Counted from the first letter of the stretch, positions 27,281 to 35,906 are shown. The stretch is DNA of 64,000 bases from Hyphomonadaceae bacterium (GCA_016714495.1 JADKDU010000007.1:186001-250000), one strand, 5' to 3'. The notes: a model not told the origin generated them from the letters alone. Numbers and translations are program-made.

Positions 27281-28006
27281 ATGAAGCTCTATCCTGCAAT
27301 TGACCTCAAGGATGGCGTTTGCGTCCGTCTGCTCCGCGGCGAGATGATGACCGCGACATCCTTCAACGACGATCCGGCCGACCAGGCGCTGCGCTTTTCA
27401 GCCATGGGCTTCGAGGCGCTGCACGTCGTCGATCTCAACGGCGCGTTCGAGGGGCATTCGGTGAACCACAACGCGGTCGCCTCGATTCTCGATGTGATGA
27501 TGGGCGCGTCGGTTCAGCTGGGCGGCGGGATACGCGACATGGATGGAATCGAGCGGTGGCTCGACGCCGGCGTGTCGCGGGTAATCCTTGGTACGGCGGC
27601 GGTGCGCGACCCGGCGCTGGTGAAAAACGCAGCGCGCCTCTTTCCAGGACACGTCGCGGTCGGCATCGATGCGCGCGAAGGCCGGGTGGCCGTGCAAGGC
27701 TGGGCCGAGACGACCGAGATGCGGGCCGTCGAACTCGCCAAGGCGTTCGAGGGTTGCGGAGTTGGAGCGATCATCGTGACCGACATCTCGCGCGACGGAC
27801 TGAAGACGGGCGTCAATATCGACCTGACAGGCGAGTTGGCGGATGCCGTGTCGATCCCGATCATCGCATCGGGCGGCGTGCGCGACATTGCCGACCTCCG
27901 GGCGCTGAAGGCGCGGCCCGGAAACCCGATCGAGGGCGCGATCCTTGGCCGCGCACTTTATGACGGAGACATCGATCCGACCGAGGCGCTGCTGGCGGTG
28001 AGATAA
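27281..28006 (+). CDS. hisA: ProFAR isomerase (phosphoribosylformimino-AICAR isomerase)
   Basis: The 241-residue TIM barrel starts L-Y-P-A-I-D-L-K-D-G-V-C-V-R-L, the HisA signature with catalytic Asp8. It later has V-T-D-I-S-R-D-G with the second catalytic Asp and I-A-S-G-G-V-R-D phosphate-binding loop. It carries out the fourth step of histidine synthesis. ATG at 27281 is preceded by GGAAGAAA. A membrane-anchored endonuclease/phosphatase-fold gene follows only 21 bases later, before hisF. Confidence 0.96.
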   Translation: MKLYPAIDLKDGVCVRLLRGEMMTATSFNDDPADQALRFSAMGFEALHVVDLNGAFEGHSVNHNAVASILDVMMGASVQLGGGIRDMDGIERWLDAGVSRVILGTAAVRDPALVKNAARLFPGHVAVGIDAREGRVAVQGWAETTEMRAVELAKAFEGCGVGAIIVTDISRDGLKTGVNIDLTGELADAVSIPIIASGGVRDIADLRALKARPGNPIEGAILGRALYDGDIDPTEALLAVR

Positions 28007-28027
28007 GTATCCTGCAACTATAACCCG

Positions 28028-28996
28028 GTGCGTGATCGGCTTCTGACATGGGCGGCGTGGGTTGCGGCGACAGTCGCCGCCATGATTACGGCGTTTGGCC
28101 TTGCAGATCGTGCTGGTCTCGAAGGGACTGCGGGCTGGGTTTTCGATCTCGCATCGCATTGGCCGAAGCAGCTCTTTCTTCTGGCGTTCGGGGCCGCTCT
28201 TCTGGCTGGCTTTGTGAAAGCATGGCGGGCGGCTGGGTTTGCGAGCGCAATCGCAGCGCTCAATGCGACCCTGGTTCTCGGCGTCGGGGGTTTTGCCTTG
28301 CCGGCAAAATCGCCAGCGGACGCCGTCCTCATCAAAGTGGTCAGCGCGAATATCCATCGGTCGTGGCAGGCGCTGACGGCGATCGTGCGCATGGCCGACG
28401 AATACGACGCCGATGTCGTCTCGCTCTATGAAGCGCCGGAAGACCTCACCGACCAAAAGCTGTCGGAGCTGTTCCCTGACATGCCTGTGATGGCGATGCC
28501 GAGCCGGACACCGATGGGCCGGCGGCTTGTGAAAAGGTCATTGCTCGTTGCGCGGGCCGGCGGCGCCGATCAGATCGACGCGACGCCTTTCGAATACACG
28601 AACAGCGTAATCATTCGCTTTCCGCTGCCGGCTGGCGGCGCGCAGGTGCAGATCATTGCGGCTCACCCGCCCTCGCCCGGCATGCCCAACCAGATGTTTG
28701 ACCGGAACCAGCAGTTGGTGCGCCTTGCTGATGGACTGGTCGCGGACAAGCCATTCGTCGTCATGGGCGATTTCAACACGACGCCGTGGGGACGGATATT
28801 CGGCGCGGTTCCCGGCACGCGCGCGGGCGATCCGCGATTTGAGGGAAGCTTTCCGGCGGTCATGGGGCCGCTGGGCTTGCCCATAGATCACATAAAGTTC
28901 GGCGGCGGCCTGACGCTTGTCGACTATCGCATAGGACCCGACATTGGATCGGATCACCGACCGCTGTTTGCGACCTTCGCATTGCCCTCGCGCTGA
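28028..28996 (+). CDS. Membrane-anchored endonuclease/exonuclease/phosphatase-fold protein
   Basis: The 322-residue protein has three N-terminal helices (residues ~8-100). A catalytic domain of the EEP superfamily follows: V-V-S-A-N-I-H near 107, V-S-L-Y-E-A-P with the metal Glu near 137, A-A-H-P-P-S-P near 210, V-M-G-D-F-N-T-T-P-W-G near 250 and a final G-S-D-H-R-P-L. The histidine and aspartates of the family are therefore all present. Relatives hydrolyse phosphodiesters in nucleic acids or lipids; the membrane anchors point to an envelope role. The GTG at 28028 is 22 bases after hisA, so it is probably co-transcribed with his genes although no histidine role is known. Confidence 0.8.
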   Translation: MRDRLLTWAAWVAATVAAMITAFGLADRAGLEGTAGWVFDLASHWPKQLFLLAFGAALLAGFVKAWRAAGFASAIAALNATLVLGVGGFALPAKSPADAVLIKVVSANIHRSWQALTAIVRMADEYDADVVSLYEAPEDLTDQKLSELFPDMPVMAMPSRTPMGRRLVKRSLLVARAGGADQIDATPFEYTNSVIIRFPLPAGGAQVQIIAAHPPSPGMPNQMFDRNQQLVRLADGLVADKPFVVMGDFNTTPWGRIFGAVPGTRAGDPRFEGSFPAVMGPLGLPIDHIKFGGGLTLVDYRIGPDIGSDHRPLFATFALPSR

Positions 28997-29124
28997 GGCG
29001 CGATTATAGAAGCACGTCAACCGTCCTCGCGATTATCGCGCTGACCCGAAGCCAGGAAAGGAGACCCCGATGCATCACGCTCATTGCGCGACCGCTCGTC
29101 TTCAATCCCAAGCTTCAGGTTCAC

Positions 29125-29292
29125 ATGGACATTTCGAAATGGCTCGCGCGCGTCGCCGGCCTTGCTGACCGAATGCGCCGCAAGGCGGATCGGGCCTCAG
29201 ACCCACATCTAGACCGCCGGAGGGCGCAGCGCTCATTGAGCGCCAAACTGCCGGCATACCTGCGACGGGATATCGGCGCAGATGATGGATGA
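29125..29292 (+). CDS. Small DUF1127-like protein (55 residues)
   Basis: A short frame reads M-D-I-S-K-W-L-A-R-V-A-G-L, an arginine/alanine-rich helix, then K-L-P-A-Y-L-R-R-D-I-G-A-D. The ending resembles the L-R-D-I-G-L motif of DUF1127 (YjiS-like) small proteins, common in alphaproteobacteria. The same frame stays open upstream to at least 29059 without an ATG. An excellent AAAGGAG ribosome site points to an ATG at 29070 in another frame that yields a 32-residue peptide with five histidines. A one-base frameshift could thus have split a longer small gene, or the upstream peptide is a leader. Confidence 0.45.
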   Translation: MDISKWLARVAGLADRMRRKADRASDPHLDRRRAQRSLSAKLPAYLRRDIGADDG

Positions 29293-29348
29293 TGTCGTCT
29301 GATGGGCCGTCCACTTGCCTTCCCGGCTTGTCCGGGCGACAGACAGGC

Positions 29349-30116
29349 ATGTTGAAGGTTCGGGTCATTCCCTGTCTCGACGTGAAGGACGGGCGCACCG
29401 TGAAGGGCGTCAACTTCGTCGATCTGCGCGATGCGGGCGATCCCGTCGCGCTGGCGCGGGCGTATGACGCGCAGGGCGCCGATGAGCTCACCTTCCTCGA
29501 CATCACCGCGAGCCATGAAAAGCGCGGCGCGATGATCGACGTGGTCGAGCGAACGGCCGACGCCTGCTTCATGCCGCTGACCGTCGGCGGCGGCGTGCGG
29601 TCGCCGGACGATATGGTGGCGATGCTGAAGGCGGGGGCGGACAAAGTCGCGATCAACACCGCGGCCGTTCTGGACCCGACCATATTGCGGGCGTGTGCGC
29701 GCAAGGTTGGCTCGCAGGCCGTTGTAATGGCGCTGGACGTCCGCCGGGCAGGCGACGGCTGGGGCGTATTTACCCATGGCGGGCGCAACAGCACGGGGCT
29801 GGATGCGGTGCAGTTCGCCAAGCGGGCGGCGGAACTGGGCGCGGGCGAAATCCTGCTGACGTCGATGGACCGGGACGGGACCAAGGACGGGTATGACATC
29901 GAGCTGCTGCGCGCGATCCGCGATGTCGTGCGCGTGCCGATCGTCGCTTCGGGTGGCGCGGGCAATGTGCAGCACATGGCTGACGCTGTGATCAAGGGTG
30001 GTGCGGATGCGGTTCTCGCCGCATCGATCTTCCACTTCGGCGAAGCGAGCGTGGCCGACGCCAAGCGCGCGCTGGCCGACGCCGGCGCCCCGGTGCGCAT
30101 GACCGAGGACGCGTAA
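29349..30116 (+). CDS. hisF: Imidazole glycerol phosphate synthase, cyclase subunit
   Basis: The 255-residue TIM barrel begins L-K-V-R-V-I-P-C-L-D-V-K-D-G-R, with catalytic Asp11. It has T-S-M-D-R-D-G-T-K with the second catalytic Asp near residue 130 and V-A-S-G-G-A-G-N phosphate loop. It uses ammonia from HisH to form IGP and AICAR. I use ATG 29349; a 20-codon upstream extension is possible but has no support. hisE follows after eight bases with a strong ribosome site. Confidence 0.96.
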   Translation: MLKVRVIPCLDVKDGRTVKGVNFVDLRDAGDPVALARAYDAQGADELTFLDITASHEKRGAMIDVVERTADACFMPLTVGGGVRSPDDMVAMLKAGADKVAINTAAVLDPTILRACARKVGSQAVVMALDVRRAGDGWGVFTHGGRNSTGLDAVQFAKRAAELGAGEILLTSMDRDGTKDGYDIELLRAIRDVVRVPIVASGGAGNVQHMADAVIKGGADAVLAASIFHFGEASVADAKRALADAGAPVRMTEDA

Positions 30117-30124
30117 GGAGGCGC

Positions 30125-30472
30125 ATGATGCAGCATGATCCTTTAGGCTCGTCGGCATTCCTGAGCGAGGTTCTGGCCGAACTTGCCAAGACGATCGATG
30201 CGCGCGCGGGCGGCGATCCGGAATCATCGTGGACGGCCAAGTTGCTGATGGGCGGGCCTGCGCTCACCGCGAAAAAGCTTGGCGAGGAAGGCGTGGAAGC
30301 GGCGCTGGCCATTGCATCGCAGGATGACAAGGCGGTTGCTGGCGAAGCGGCGGACCTGGTCTATCACCTGCTCGTGGCGCTGCGGTCGCGCGGCGTGCCG
30401 TTGGATGCCGTCGCGAAGGCGCTTGAGGCGCGGCAAGGCAAATCGGGCCTTGCCGAGAAGGCTTCGCGCTAA
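30125..30472 (+). CDS. hisE: Phosphoribosyl-ATP pyrophosphatase
   Basis: The 115-residue protein has the MazG-like HisE core: W-T-A-K-L-L-M-G-G, K-K-L-G-E-E-G-V-E-A-A-L-A and E-A-A-D-L-V-Y-H-L-L-V-A-L, with the acidic residues that bind magnesium. It removes pyrophosphate in the second step of histidine synthesis. AAGGAGGCGC directly precedes the ATG. It ends the his run and is convergent with the Smr gene, four bases away. Confidence 0.95.
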   Translation: MMQHDPLGSSAFLSEVLAELAKTIDARAGGDPESSWTAKLLMGGPALTAKKLGEEGVEAALAIASQDDKAVAGEAADLVYHLLVALRSRGVPLDAVAKALEARQGKSGLAEKASR

Positions 30473-30475
30473 CCC

Positions 30476-30985
30476 TCAGCGTTTCGATCTCAGGAACAGA
30501 TAGACCGCGCCTGAACCGCCGTGTTTGGGGTGCGCGGTCGCGTAGCCGGCAATGAAGGGGCGCAGGTCGGGATCGGCGATCCAGTCGAACAGGCGCGAAC
30601 GTAGGACCCCTGCGCCGAGACGTCCCTTGCCCGTGATGACCAGCACACAGCGCGCGCCGAGCCTGGCCTGGCGGAGGATGAAGTCCACGACTTCGCGGTG
30701 GGCCGTGTCCTGCGTGTGGCCGTGTAGGTCGATGCGAGCGTCGATCTCGTTCTGACCCCGGCGGATGCGGCGCTGGCCAGAGAGATCGTCGGGCGGACTA
30801 ACGCGGCCTGGCTTTGCCGACGCCGCTTGTCGCCCTGCCCCGGCGGTCGGGGGCTTTGACGCGGCAGGAGCAGCCGGAGCGGCCGCCTCGGCTTCCTCCT
30901 CGATCACACGGCCTGACGTCGGTCGCACAGTGCGCGCAACGCGCGACCAAAGCCTGCGTTCATCGGGGGTAAGGCGGCGCGTCAT
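30476..30985 (-). CDS. Smr-domain protein
   Basis: The 169-residue protein has a linker rich in Ala and Pro, then a C-terminal Smr domain (residues ~85-168). That domain has I-D-L-H-G-H-T near 90, I-T-G-K-G-R near 118 and the P-K-H-G-G-S-G-A-V ending. Stand-alone Smr domains can nick DNA or RNA; in E. coli SmrB rescues stalled ribosomes. In many alphaproteobacteria this gene sits with mltA and a Tim44-like gene; here no mltA is visible. Confidence 0.87.
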   Translation of the reverse strand: MTRRLTPDERRLWSRVARTVRPTSGRVIEEEAEAAAPAAPAASKPPTAGAGRQAASAKPGRVSPPDDLSGQRRIRRGQNEIDARIDLHGHTQDTAHREVVDFILRQARLGARCVLVITGKGRLGAGVLRSRLFDWIADPDLRPFIAGYATAHPKHGGSGAVYLFLRSKR

Positions 30986-31006
30986 GGATGCGGGCTAGCG
31001 GGCGGA

Positions 31007-31618
31007 TCAGCTCGCCGTGGCGACTTCGTCGAGCAGCCAGTTGGGATCCTGGCTGTTAAGCGCGCGCTTGAACGTCCAGATTTCCTTAGCCTGGCGGAGA
31101 TTGTCGCCATCGCTGAGTTCGCTTTCGAACGAAACCTCAACACGGGCCATCATTTTTGCATCGACGGAGGCGTCAGCAATGCGAGCCTGACGCAGACGCA
31201 AGAGGCGCATCGGCTCGGTCTTGGCGGCTTCGCGTTCGGCAATGGCGGCGCTGTAGACCTCCATCACATCATCATCGACCAGCTGTTTCAGGGCGTCGCG
31301 GTCGCCATCGGCGAAGGCGCCGACAATGAGCTCATAGGCGCGGCGGGCGCCCTTGATGAAATCGTCCGGCGCGAAATTGGCGTCCTTGGCCGCGATGGCT
31401 TCGAGCCCGGCGGCGGCCGGACCGGTGAAGGCGGCGCGGATTTTGGGGCGGTCTTCATCCTCCACTACCGCGCCATCCTCGCGTTCGGGCGCCCGGGCGG
31501 GGGCTTCCCGATAGCGACGCGCAGGCGGTTCAGCCCCGGTCTTCTGCCCGAGGACCGCGTAAAGGCGCGAAATCACGAAAACCGCGATCGCCGCAAGGAT
31601 GATAAGATCAATATTCAA
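31007..31618 (-). CDS. Tim44-domain membrane protein
   Basis: The 203-residue protein has one N-terminal helix (I-D-L-I-I-L-A-A-I-A-V-F-V-I-S-R-L) and a disordered linker. A Tim44-type domain from residue ~75 follows, with F-I-K-G-A-R-R-A-Y-E and a last strand containing E-I-W-T-F-K-R. Bacterial Tim44 homologues are inner-membrane proteins facing the cytoplasm; the name comes from the mitochondrial import motor. It is divergent from secB across ~160 bases, a conserved pairing in this class. Confidence 0.9.
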   Translation of the reverse strand: MNIDLIILAAIAVFVISRLYAVLGQKTGAEPPARRYREAPARAPEREDGAVVEDEDRPKIRAAFTGPAAAGLEAIAAKDANFAPDDFIKGARRAYELIVGAFADGDRDALKQLVDDDVMEVYSAAIAEREAAKTEPMRLLRLRQARIADASVDAKMMARVEVSFESELSDGDNLRQAKEIWTFKRALNSQDPNWLLDEVATAS

Positions 31619-31779
31619 GACAACCTGCAGGCATTTCGTAGGGAAACGGCACAGGCCGATGCCCCTGTCTGATCAATATAGACACAAAAGTCTCCGAGTC
31701 AGCCCGTTGTTGCGGGCGTCGCGGTAGCGTGATAGCCGCGCTCGCTTCCGGATATGCCAATTTTGGACCTGAAATTCCC

Positions 31780-32280
31780 ATGACTGACGCGCCCGCCCAG
31801 GATCCGAACCAACCCGCACCGGCCGCCGGACCACCGCTGATCCGGGTTCTGGCCCAGTATATTAAGGATCTTTCGTTCGAGAATCCGGGCCTGTTCAGCG
31901 GCCAACAGGGCGCCAACGCCCCCGAGATCGAGCTGGGCATCGACGTGAAAGTCGAGCCGGGCCCGCCGGCGGAACATATATTTTCAGTCGAGCTGCGTCT
32001 TTCGGCCCGCGCCAAGCGCCAGGACACGATCGTGTTCATCTGCGAGCTGGTCTACGCCGGCGTGGTCCAGCTGCTGGACGCCGGGCGTGAAGACGTCGAG
32101 CCGATGCTGTTGATCGAATGCCCGCGGCTCCTGTTTCCGTTCGCCCGCCGGATCATTGCGGATGTGACACGGGAAGGCGGACATCCCCCGCTGATGATCG
32201 ATCCGATCGATTTCGTCGGCCTGTATCGCCAGCAGCGCCAGCGCGCCGAAGCACAGCAGCAGCAACCCGCCGCCAGCTAG
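31780..32280 (+). CDS. secB: SecB export chaperone
   Basis: The 166-residue protein has the SecB core: V-L-A-Q-Y-I-K-D-L-S-F-E-N-P near residue 30 and R-L-L-F-P-F-A-R-R-I-I-A-D-V-T-R-E-G-G near 125, with the C-terminal acidic and Gln-rich tail. SecB holds preproteins unfolded and hands them to SecA. The ATG at 31780 starts T-D-A-P-A-Q; the longer frame is unlikely. Its stop overlaps the convergent dnaQ stop by four bases. Confidence 0.96.
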   Translation: MTDAPAQDPNQPAPAAGPPLIRVLAQYIKDLSFENPGLFSGQQGANAPEIELGIDVKVEPGPPAEHIFSVELRLSARAKRQDTIVFICELVYAGVVQLLDAGREDVEPMLLIECPRLLFPFARRIIADVTREGGHPPLMIDPIDFVGLYRQQRQRAEAQQQQPAAS

Positions 32281-32972
32281 GCGTATTTCTTCCAGATCGC
32301 CGCCTCGCCCATCGCCCCGATGAATGCATCGTGGGCGGCGCGTTCTTCCGGCGTGATGCTGGACGTGAGCGGCGCCGGGCGTTGACGGCGCGGCGTTAGC
32401 GCGGCCTGGGCCAGTGCGTTTGCGCTGGCCGCGCTGGCGAAGTCGAACGCGCGTTCGCGGCCGCCGCGCAATTCAAGATAAGCCATCGCCAGAAGCTGGG
32501 CATCCAGCAGCGCGCCGTGAAGCACGCGATCTTGGATGGAGATGTTGAAGCGCTTGCACACCGCGTCGAGCGAGGCCGGCGAGCCTGGTCGGTGCTCGCG
32601 CGCCAGCACCAGCGTGTCGATGAACCGTTCCTTCGGCAGGTGCGGCCGGCCGAGCAGTTCGAGTTCGTAATTCAGGAAGCCGCGGTCGAATTCTGCATTG
32701 TGGGCGACGATCGGGTCTTCGCCCAGGAAGGCCATCAGCGCATCCACCACGTCGGGGTGCTCGAACCGTTTCTTATCGCGCAACGTGTCATTGGTGATGC
32801 CGGTTATGCGCACCGTGGCCTCGGAGACCGGCCGGCCGGGATTGATGTAGATCTGGAACTCGCGGCCTGTCGGCAGGTAGTTGCGCAGCTCGATACAGCC
32901 GACCTCTACGATGCGGTCGCCCGATCTTGGATCGAGGCCGGTGGTTTCTGTATCGAAGACGACTTCCCGCAT
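32277..32972 (-). CDS. dnaQ: DNA polymerase III epsilon subunit (3'-5' proofreading exonuclease)
   Basis: The 231-residue protein has the DEDDh exonuclease motifs: V-F-D-T-E-T-T-G-L-D-P at the start (ExoI), A-H-N-A-E-F-D-R-G-F near 90 (ExoII), and H-G-A-L-L-D-A near 150 (ExoIII). The C-terminal tail (T-P-E-E-R-A-A-H-D-A-F) reaches the polymerase subunit. It proofreads during replication. Its 5' end overlaps the coaE 3' end by 67 bases in another frame, a rather long overlap. Confidence 0.95.
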   Translation of the reverse strand: MREVVFDTETTGLDPRSGDRIVEVGCIELRNYLPTGREFQIYINPGRPVSEATVRITGITNDTLRDKKRFEHPDVVDALMAFLGEDPIVAHNAEFDRGFLNYELELLGRPHLPKERFIDTLVLAREHRPGSPASLDAVCKRFNISIQDRVLHGALLDAQLLAMAYLELRGGRERAFDFASAASANALAQAALTPRRQRPAPLTSSITPEERAAHDAFIGAMGEAAIWKKYA

Positions 32973-33592
32973 GCTTCGTCCTGTTCCGTTGCGGCCCGGA
33001 TGCGCGTGCGCAGCGCTTCGATGATCTCGTCGATCTGCGCCTCGGCATAGGGAAAGCCAAAGCCCGTGTTGATGACGAAATCCGCGCGCGCCCGCTTTAT
33101 CGAATCGGGCGTCTGACGCGCCAATATCGCCTCGAACTCGCCCTCCGTCATCCCGCCGCGGCTTAACACGCGCTGCCTTTGCACATCAGGAGGCGCTGTA
33201 ACCACAGCTATTACGTCTGCCCGCTCGTCCCCGCCGGTCTCGAACAGCAACGGAATGTCCAGCACCACAATATCATGCCCGGCCGCCTCCGCCTTTGCCA
33301 GGAAGGCGCGCTGCGCGCCGGCGACGATCGGGTGCACGATGGATTCGAGCTTCTTCATCAGCTCAGAACTCTTCGCGACTTTCTGGCGGAGCTTGGTGCG
33401 GTCAATCCCGCCGTCGGCGCCGATGACGCCGGAGAACGCCCATTCGATCGGCGCAACGGCCTCCCCGCCCGGGGCATAGGCCGCATGCACGGCGGCGTCC
33501 GCGTCATAGACGGGTATCCCGCGCGCCGCGAACATGGCCGCCGTCGCCGACTTGCCCATGCCGATGGAGCCTGTGAGTGCGAGCCTGATCAT
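32906..33592 (-). CDS. coaE: Dephospho-CoA kinase
   Basis: The 228-residue protein begins I-R-L-A-L-T-G-S-I-G-M-G-K-S, the P-loop of CoaE, with D-A-D-A-A-V-H near 32 and Q-R-V-L-S-R near 140. It phosphorylates dephospho-CoA in the last step of CoA synthesis. The ATG at 33592 overlaps the aroE stop by four bases. The C-terminus runs about 20 residues past the usual end, into dnaQ (E-Q-D-E-A-C-G-K-S), which explains the 67-base overlap. Confidence 0.94.
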   Translation of the reverse strand: MIRLALTGSIGMGKSATAAMFAARGIPVYDADAAVHAAYAPGGEAVAPIEWAFSGVIGADGGIDRTKLRQKVAKSSELMKKLESIVHPIVAGAQRAFLAKAEAAGHDIVVLDIPLLFETGGDERADVIAVVTAPPDVQRQRVLSRGGMTEGEFEAILARQTPDSIKRARADFVINTGFGFPYAEAQIDEIIEALRTRIRAATEQDEACGKSSSIQKPPASIQDRATAS

Positions 33593-34407
33593 GCGCGAGC
33601 CGCCACCGCCTCCCGGCAAGCCTTGAGAGCCCCCGCCTCGTCCGGGGAGATCCCGAACCAGATGCGGAAAGCGGCCGCAGCCTGCCCCACTAACATGGGT
33701 AAGCCATCGTGCGGCGTCCAGCCGGAAGTCGCAGCCGTTTCGAGCGTTTGTGCAGAAGCCTTTCCGTACGAGAGATCGAGAAATGGCCTTCCCTTGCCCG
33801 GCGGCAGGGCCGGCAGGCTGCCGCCAGCGTGGCCTAGACTGGCGGAATTGACGACGATGTCGGCTGTTTCAGCAAAGGGGGCGAGCTGGCTCAGATCTCC
33901 GGTTTCCGCGCCTGGCGCGAGGTCAGCCGCGAGCATTTTCGCATTGGCAAGCGACCGGTTGACGATAGCGAGACGCGCGCCTGACGCGGCGAGACTTGCG
34001 ACCGCCGCGCGCGCAGCGCCGCCAGCGCCGATCATCACGACGCGCAAATGGGTACGATGACCATCGAGAGCCGCAACAAGCGCATCGGAAAATCCGGCCA
34101 CATCTGTATTGTATGCGGTCCATGCGCCATCGGCGAGCGCCAGCGTGTTGGCGGCGCCGATTGCGCGCGCCTCAGGCGTTGAGGCCGATGCTGCTTCGAG
34201 CGCGGCGATCTTGTGCGGCAGCGTGACGTTTAGCCCGGAATATTCACACGCCAGTGCGCGTATATCCGCCGCGGCATTGGTCGATTGCAGGTGAAGCGCG
34301 CAATAGTGCGCATCGAGACCGGCCTCGGCGATCCAGCGATTGTGGATCAGCGGCGACAGCGAGTGCGACACCGGATCGCCAACGACAGCGAACAGCTTCC
34401 TGCTCAT
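33589..34407 (-). CDS. aroE: Shikimate dehydrogenase
   Basis: The 272-residue protein has S-H-S-L-S-P-L-I-H-N near residue 14 and L-N-V-T-L-P-H-K near 62, which bind shikimate with the catalytic Lys. The NADP site is V-M-I-G-A-G-G-A-A-R-A near 127. It reduces 3-dehydroshikimate in aromatic amino acid synthesis. The ATG at 34407 overlaps the maf stop in a four-base join, so maf, aroE, coaE and dnaQ are translationally coupled. Confidence 0.95.
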   Translation of the reverse strand: MSRKLFAVVGDPVSHSLSPLIHNRWIAEAGLDAHYCALHLQSTNAAADIRALACEYSGLNVTLPHKIAALEAASASTPEARAIGAANTLALADGAWTAYNTDVAGFSDALVAALDGHRTHLRVVMIGAGGAARAAVASLAASGARLAIVNRSLANAKMLAADLAPGAETGDLSQLAPFAETADIVVNSASLGHAGGSLPALPPGKGRPFLDLSYGKASAQTLETAATSGWTPHDGLPMLVGQAAAAFRIWFGISPDEAGALKACREAVAARA

Positions 34408-35021
34408 GCCGGGATCGTCCCGCGATCGCGCAGCCATTGCAGCAGCGGTAGCAGCGGCATCCCGAGAATGGAGAAATAATCGCCTTCGATGCGATCGAAG
34501 AGCAGCGCCCCCCTGGCCTCGACGTGATAGCAGCCAACGCCTTCGAAGGCCGCGTCGCCAATGTCGTCGAGATAGGCTTCGAGGAAAACATCCGAGAAAT
34601 TGCGCATGCGCAAGCGCGGCTGCGAGAGATGCCGCCACACAGGCGCGCCTTCGACACAGGCGACGATTGCCGACTGGAGAATATGCGTCTTGCCGCGCAG
34701 GCGTTTGAGAACATCGCGCGCATCTTCGCGCGTCGAGACCTTGTCGAAGCCTACGCCATCGAGATCGAGCATCTGATCGCAACCGAGCACGACGCCGGCA
34801 TGCGAAATCGAAACCTTCAGCGCCTTGGTTTCAGCAAGCAAATCTGCCTGTTTTGCAACACTTGCGCCTTCGGCCCGAAGTGCATCCTTCAGCGCATCCT
34901 CATCAACACCTGAGCCGATCTGTTCGAATTGCAGGCCAACGGCGTTCAGCACGGCGGCGCGTGATTTGCTTTTGGAAGCAAGGATCAGGCGGTGGCTGCG
35001 GTCATCGGGATGGGGCGCCAT
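34404..35021 (-). CDS. maf: Maf-family nucleoside triphosphate pyrophosphatase
   Basis: The 205-residue protein begins R-L-I-L-A-S-K-S-K-S-R, the Maf opening in its alphaproteobacterial form. It has G-C-D-Q-M-L near residue 80 in place of the usual G-A-D-T and R-G-D-Y near 178. Maf proteins hydrolyse non-canonical or ordinary NTPs as housekeeping enzymes and affect septum formation in some bacteria. Two bases separate it from the DUF299 gene upstream. Confidence 0.9.
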   Translation of the reverse strand: MAPHPDDRSHRLILASKSKSRAAVLNAVGLQFEQIGSGVDEDALKDALRAEGASVAKQADLLAETKALKVSISHAGVVLGCDQMLDLDGVGFDKVSTREDARDVLKRLRGKTHILQSAIVACVEGAPVWRHLSQPRLRMRNFSDVFLEAYLDDIGDAAFEGVGCYHVEARGALLFDRIEGDYFSILGMPLLPLLQWLRDRGTIPA

Positions 35022-35023
35022 GA

Positions 35024-35842
35024 TCAGCGCCCGTGTTCCTGGATGATGTTGAGGATCGCCGCGGCCGTTTCCTCAACCGAACGGCGGCTGACATCAATGG
35101 TCGGCCATTTCATGCGCATATAGAGGCGATTGGCTTCGGTCACTTCCTGCCGCACCGTTTCCTCATCTGCGTAGGACGTGTCCGGCGTCTCGTTGAGCGA
35201 CAGCAGGCGATGGCGGCGGATTTGCACGAGCCGGTCAGGCGAAATCTTCAATCCGACGACGAGCGGCGCGTCGGGGCCTGTGAGAATTTCGGGAATCTCG
35301 ACGCCGGGCACGAGCGGCACGTTTCCCGCTTTGACGCCACGGTTGCCGAGATAGACACATGTCGGCGTCTTCGACGTGCGCGACACGCCGACAAGAACAA
35401 CGTCGGCTTCGCGCAGGCGGTCGGTCTGCTGGCCATCGTCGTGTTGCAGCGCAAAGTTGATCGTCTCGATCCGCGCGAAATATTCCGCATCCAGGTGATA
35501 CTGGCCTGCGACCTTGTGCGCGGACTGGAGCCCGAGATAGCGCGACAGCATGTTCACAGCCGCATCGATCACGGGAAGCGTCGGCGAGCCGAGTTCTCGG
35601 CAACGTTCTTCAAGCTTGGCGCGAAGCCCCTCATCCGCGACCGTGTAGAGCACGACGCCAGGCGCGTTCTCGATTTCCTTGAGCACGCGCTCCAGCTGTT
35701 TGGGGCTCCGGACCAGGTAATAATTGTGTTCGAGGGGGGCGATGTTGTCGAACTGGGCGCACGCCGCGCGCATCACCGCATTGAGGGTTTCGCCGGTCGA
35801 ATCCGAGACGAGGTGCACGTTGAAATAGGTCTCGAGCGTCAT
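35024..35842 (-). CDS. DUF299 kinase/pyrophosphorylase (PEP synthase/PPDK regulatory protein)
   Basis: The 272-residue protein has the DUF299 opening (F-N-V-H-L-V-S-D-S-T-G-E-T) and a P-loop-like V-G-V-S-R-T-S-K-T-P-T near residue 153, followed by V-P-L-V-P. Such proteins phosphorylate and dephosphorylate a threonine of PEP synthase or pyruvate phosphate dikinase. In Caulobacter and relatives this gene borders the replication origin on the side opposite hemE, exactly the arrangement here. It heads a leftward operon with maf, aroE, coaE and dnaQ. Confidence 0.92.
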   Translation of the reverse strand: MTLETYFNVHLVSDSTGETLNAVMRAACAQFDNIAPLEHNYYLVRSPKQLERVLKEIENAPGVVLYTVADEGLRAKLEERCRELGSPTLPVIDAAVNMLSRYLGLQSAHKVAGQYHLDAEYFARIETINFALQHDDGQQTDRLREADVVLVGVSRTSKTPTCVYLGNRGVKAGNVPLVPGVEIPEILTGPDAPLVVGLKISPDRLVQIRRHRLLSLNETPDTSYADEETVRQEVTEANRLYMRMKWPTIDVSRRSVEETAAAILNIIQEHGR

Positions 35843-35906
35843 TCCGGGGCTTTGTACTATCCGTGCGAGTTTTGAACCTGTTTATCCCATACCGCTGGGA
35901 GTGGTT

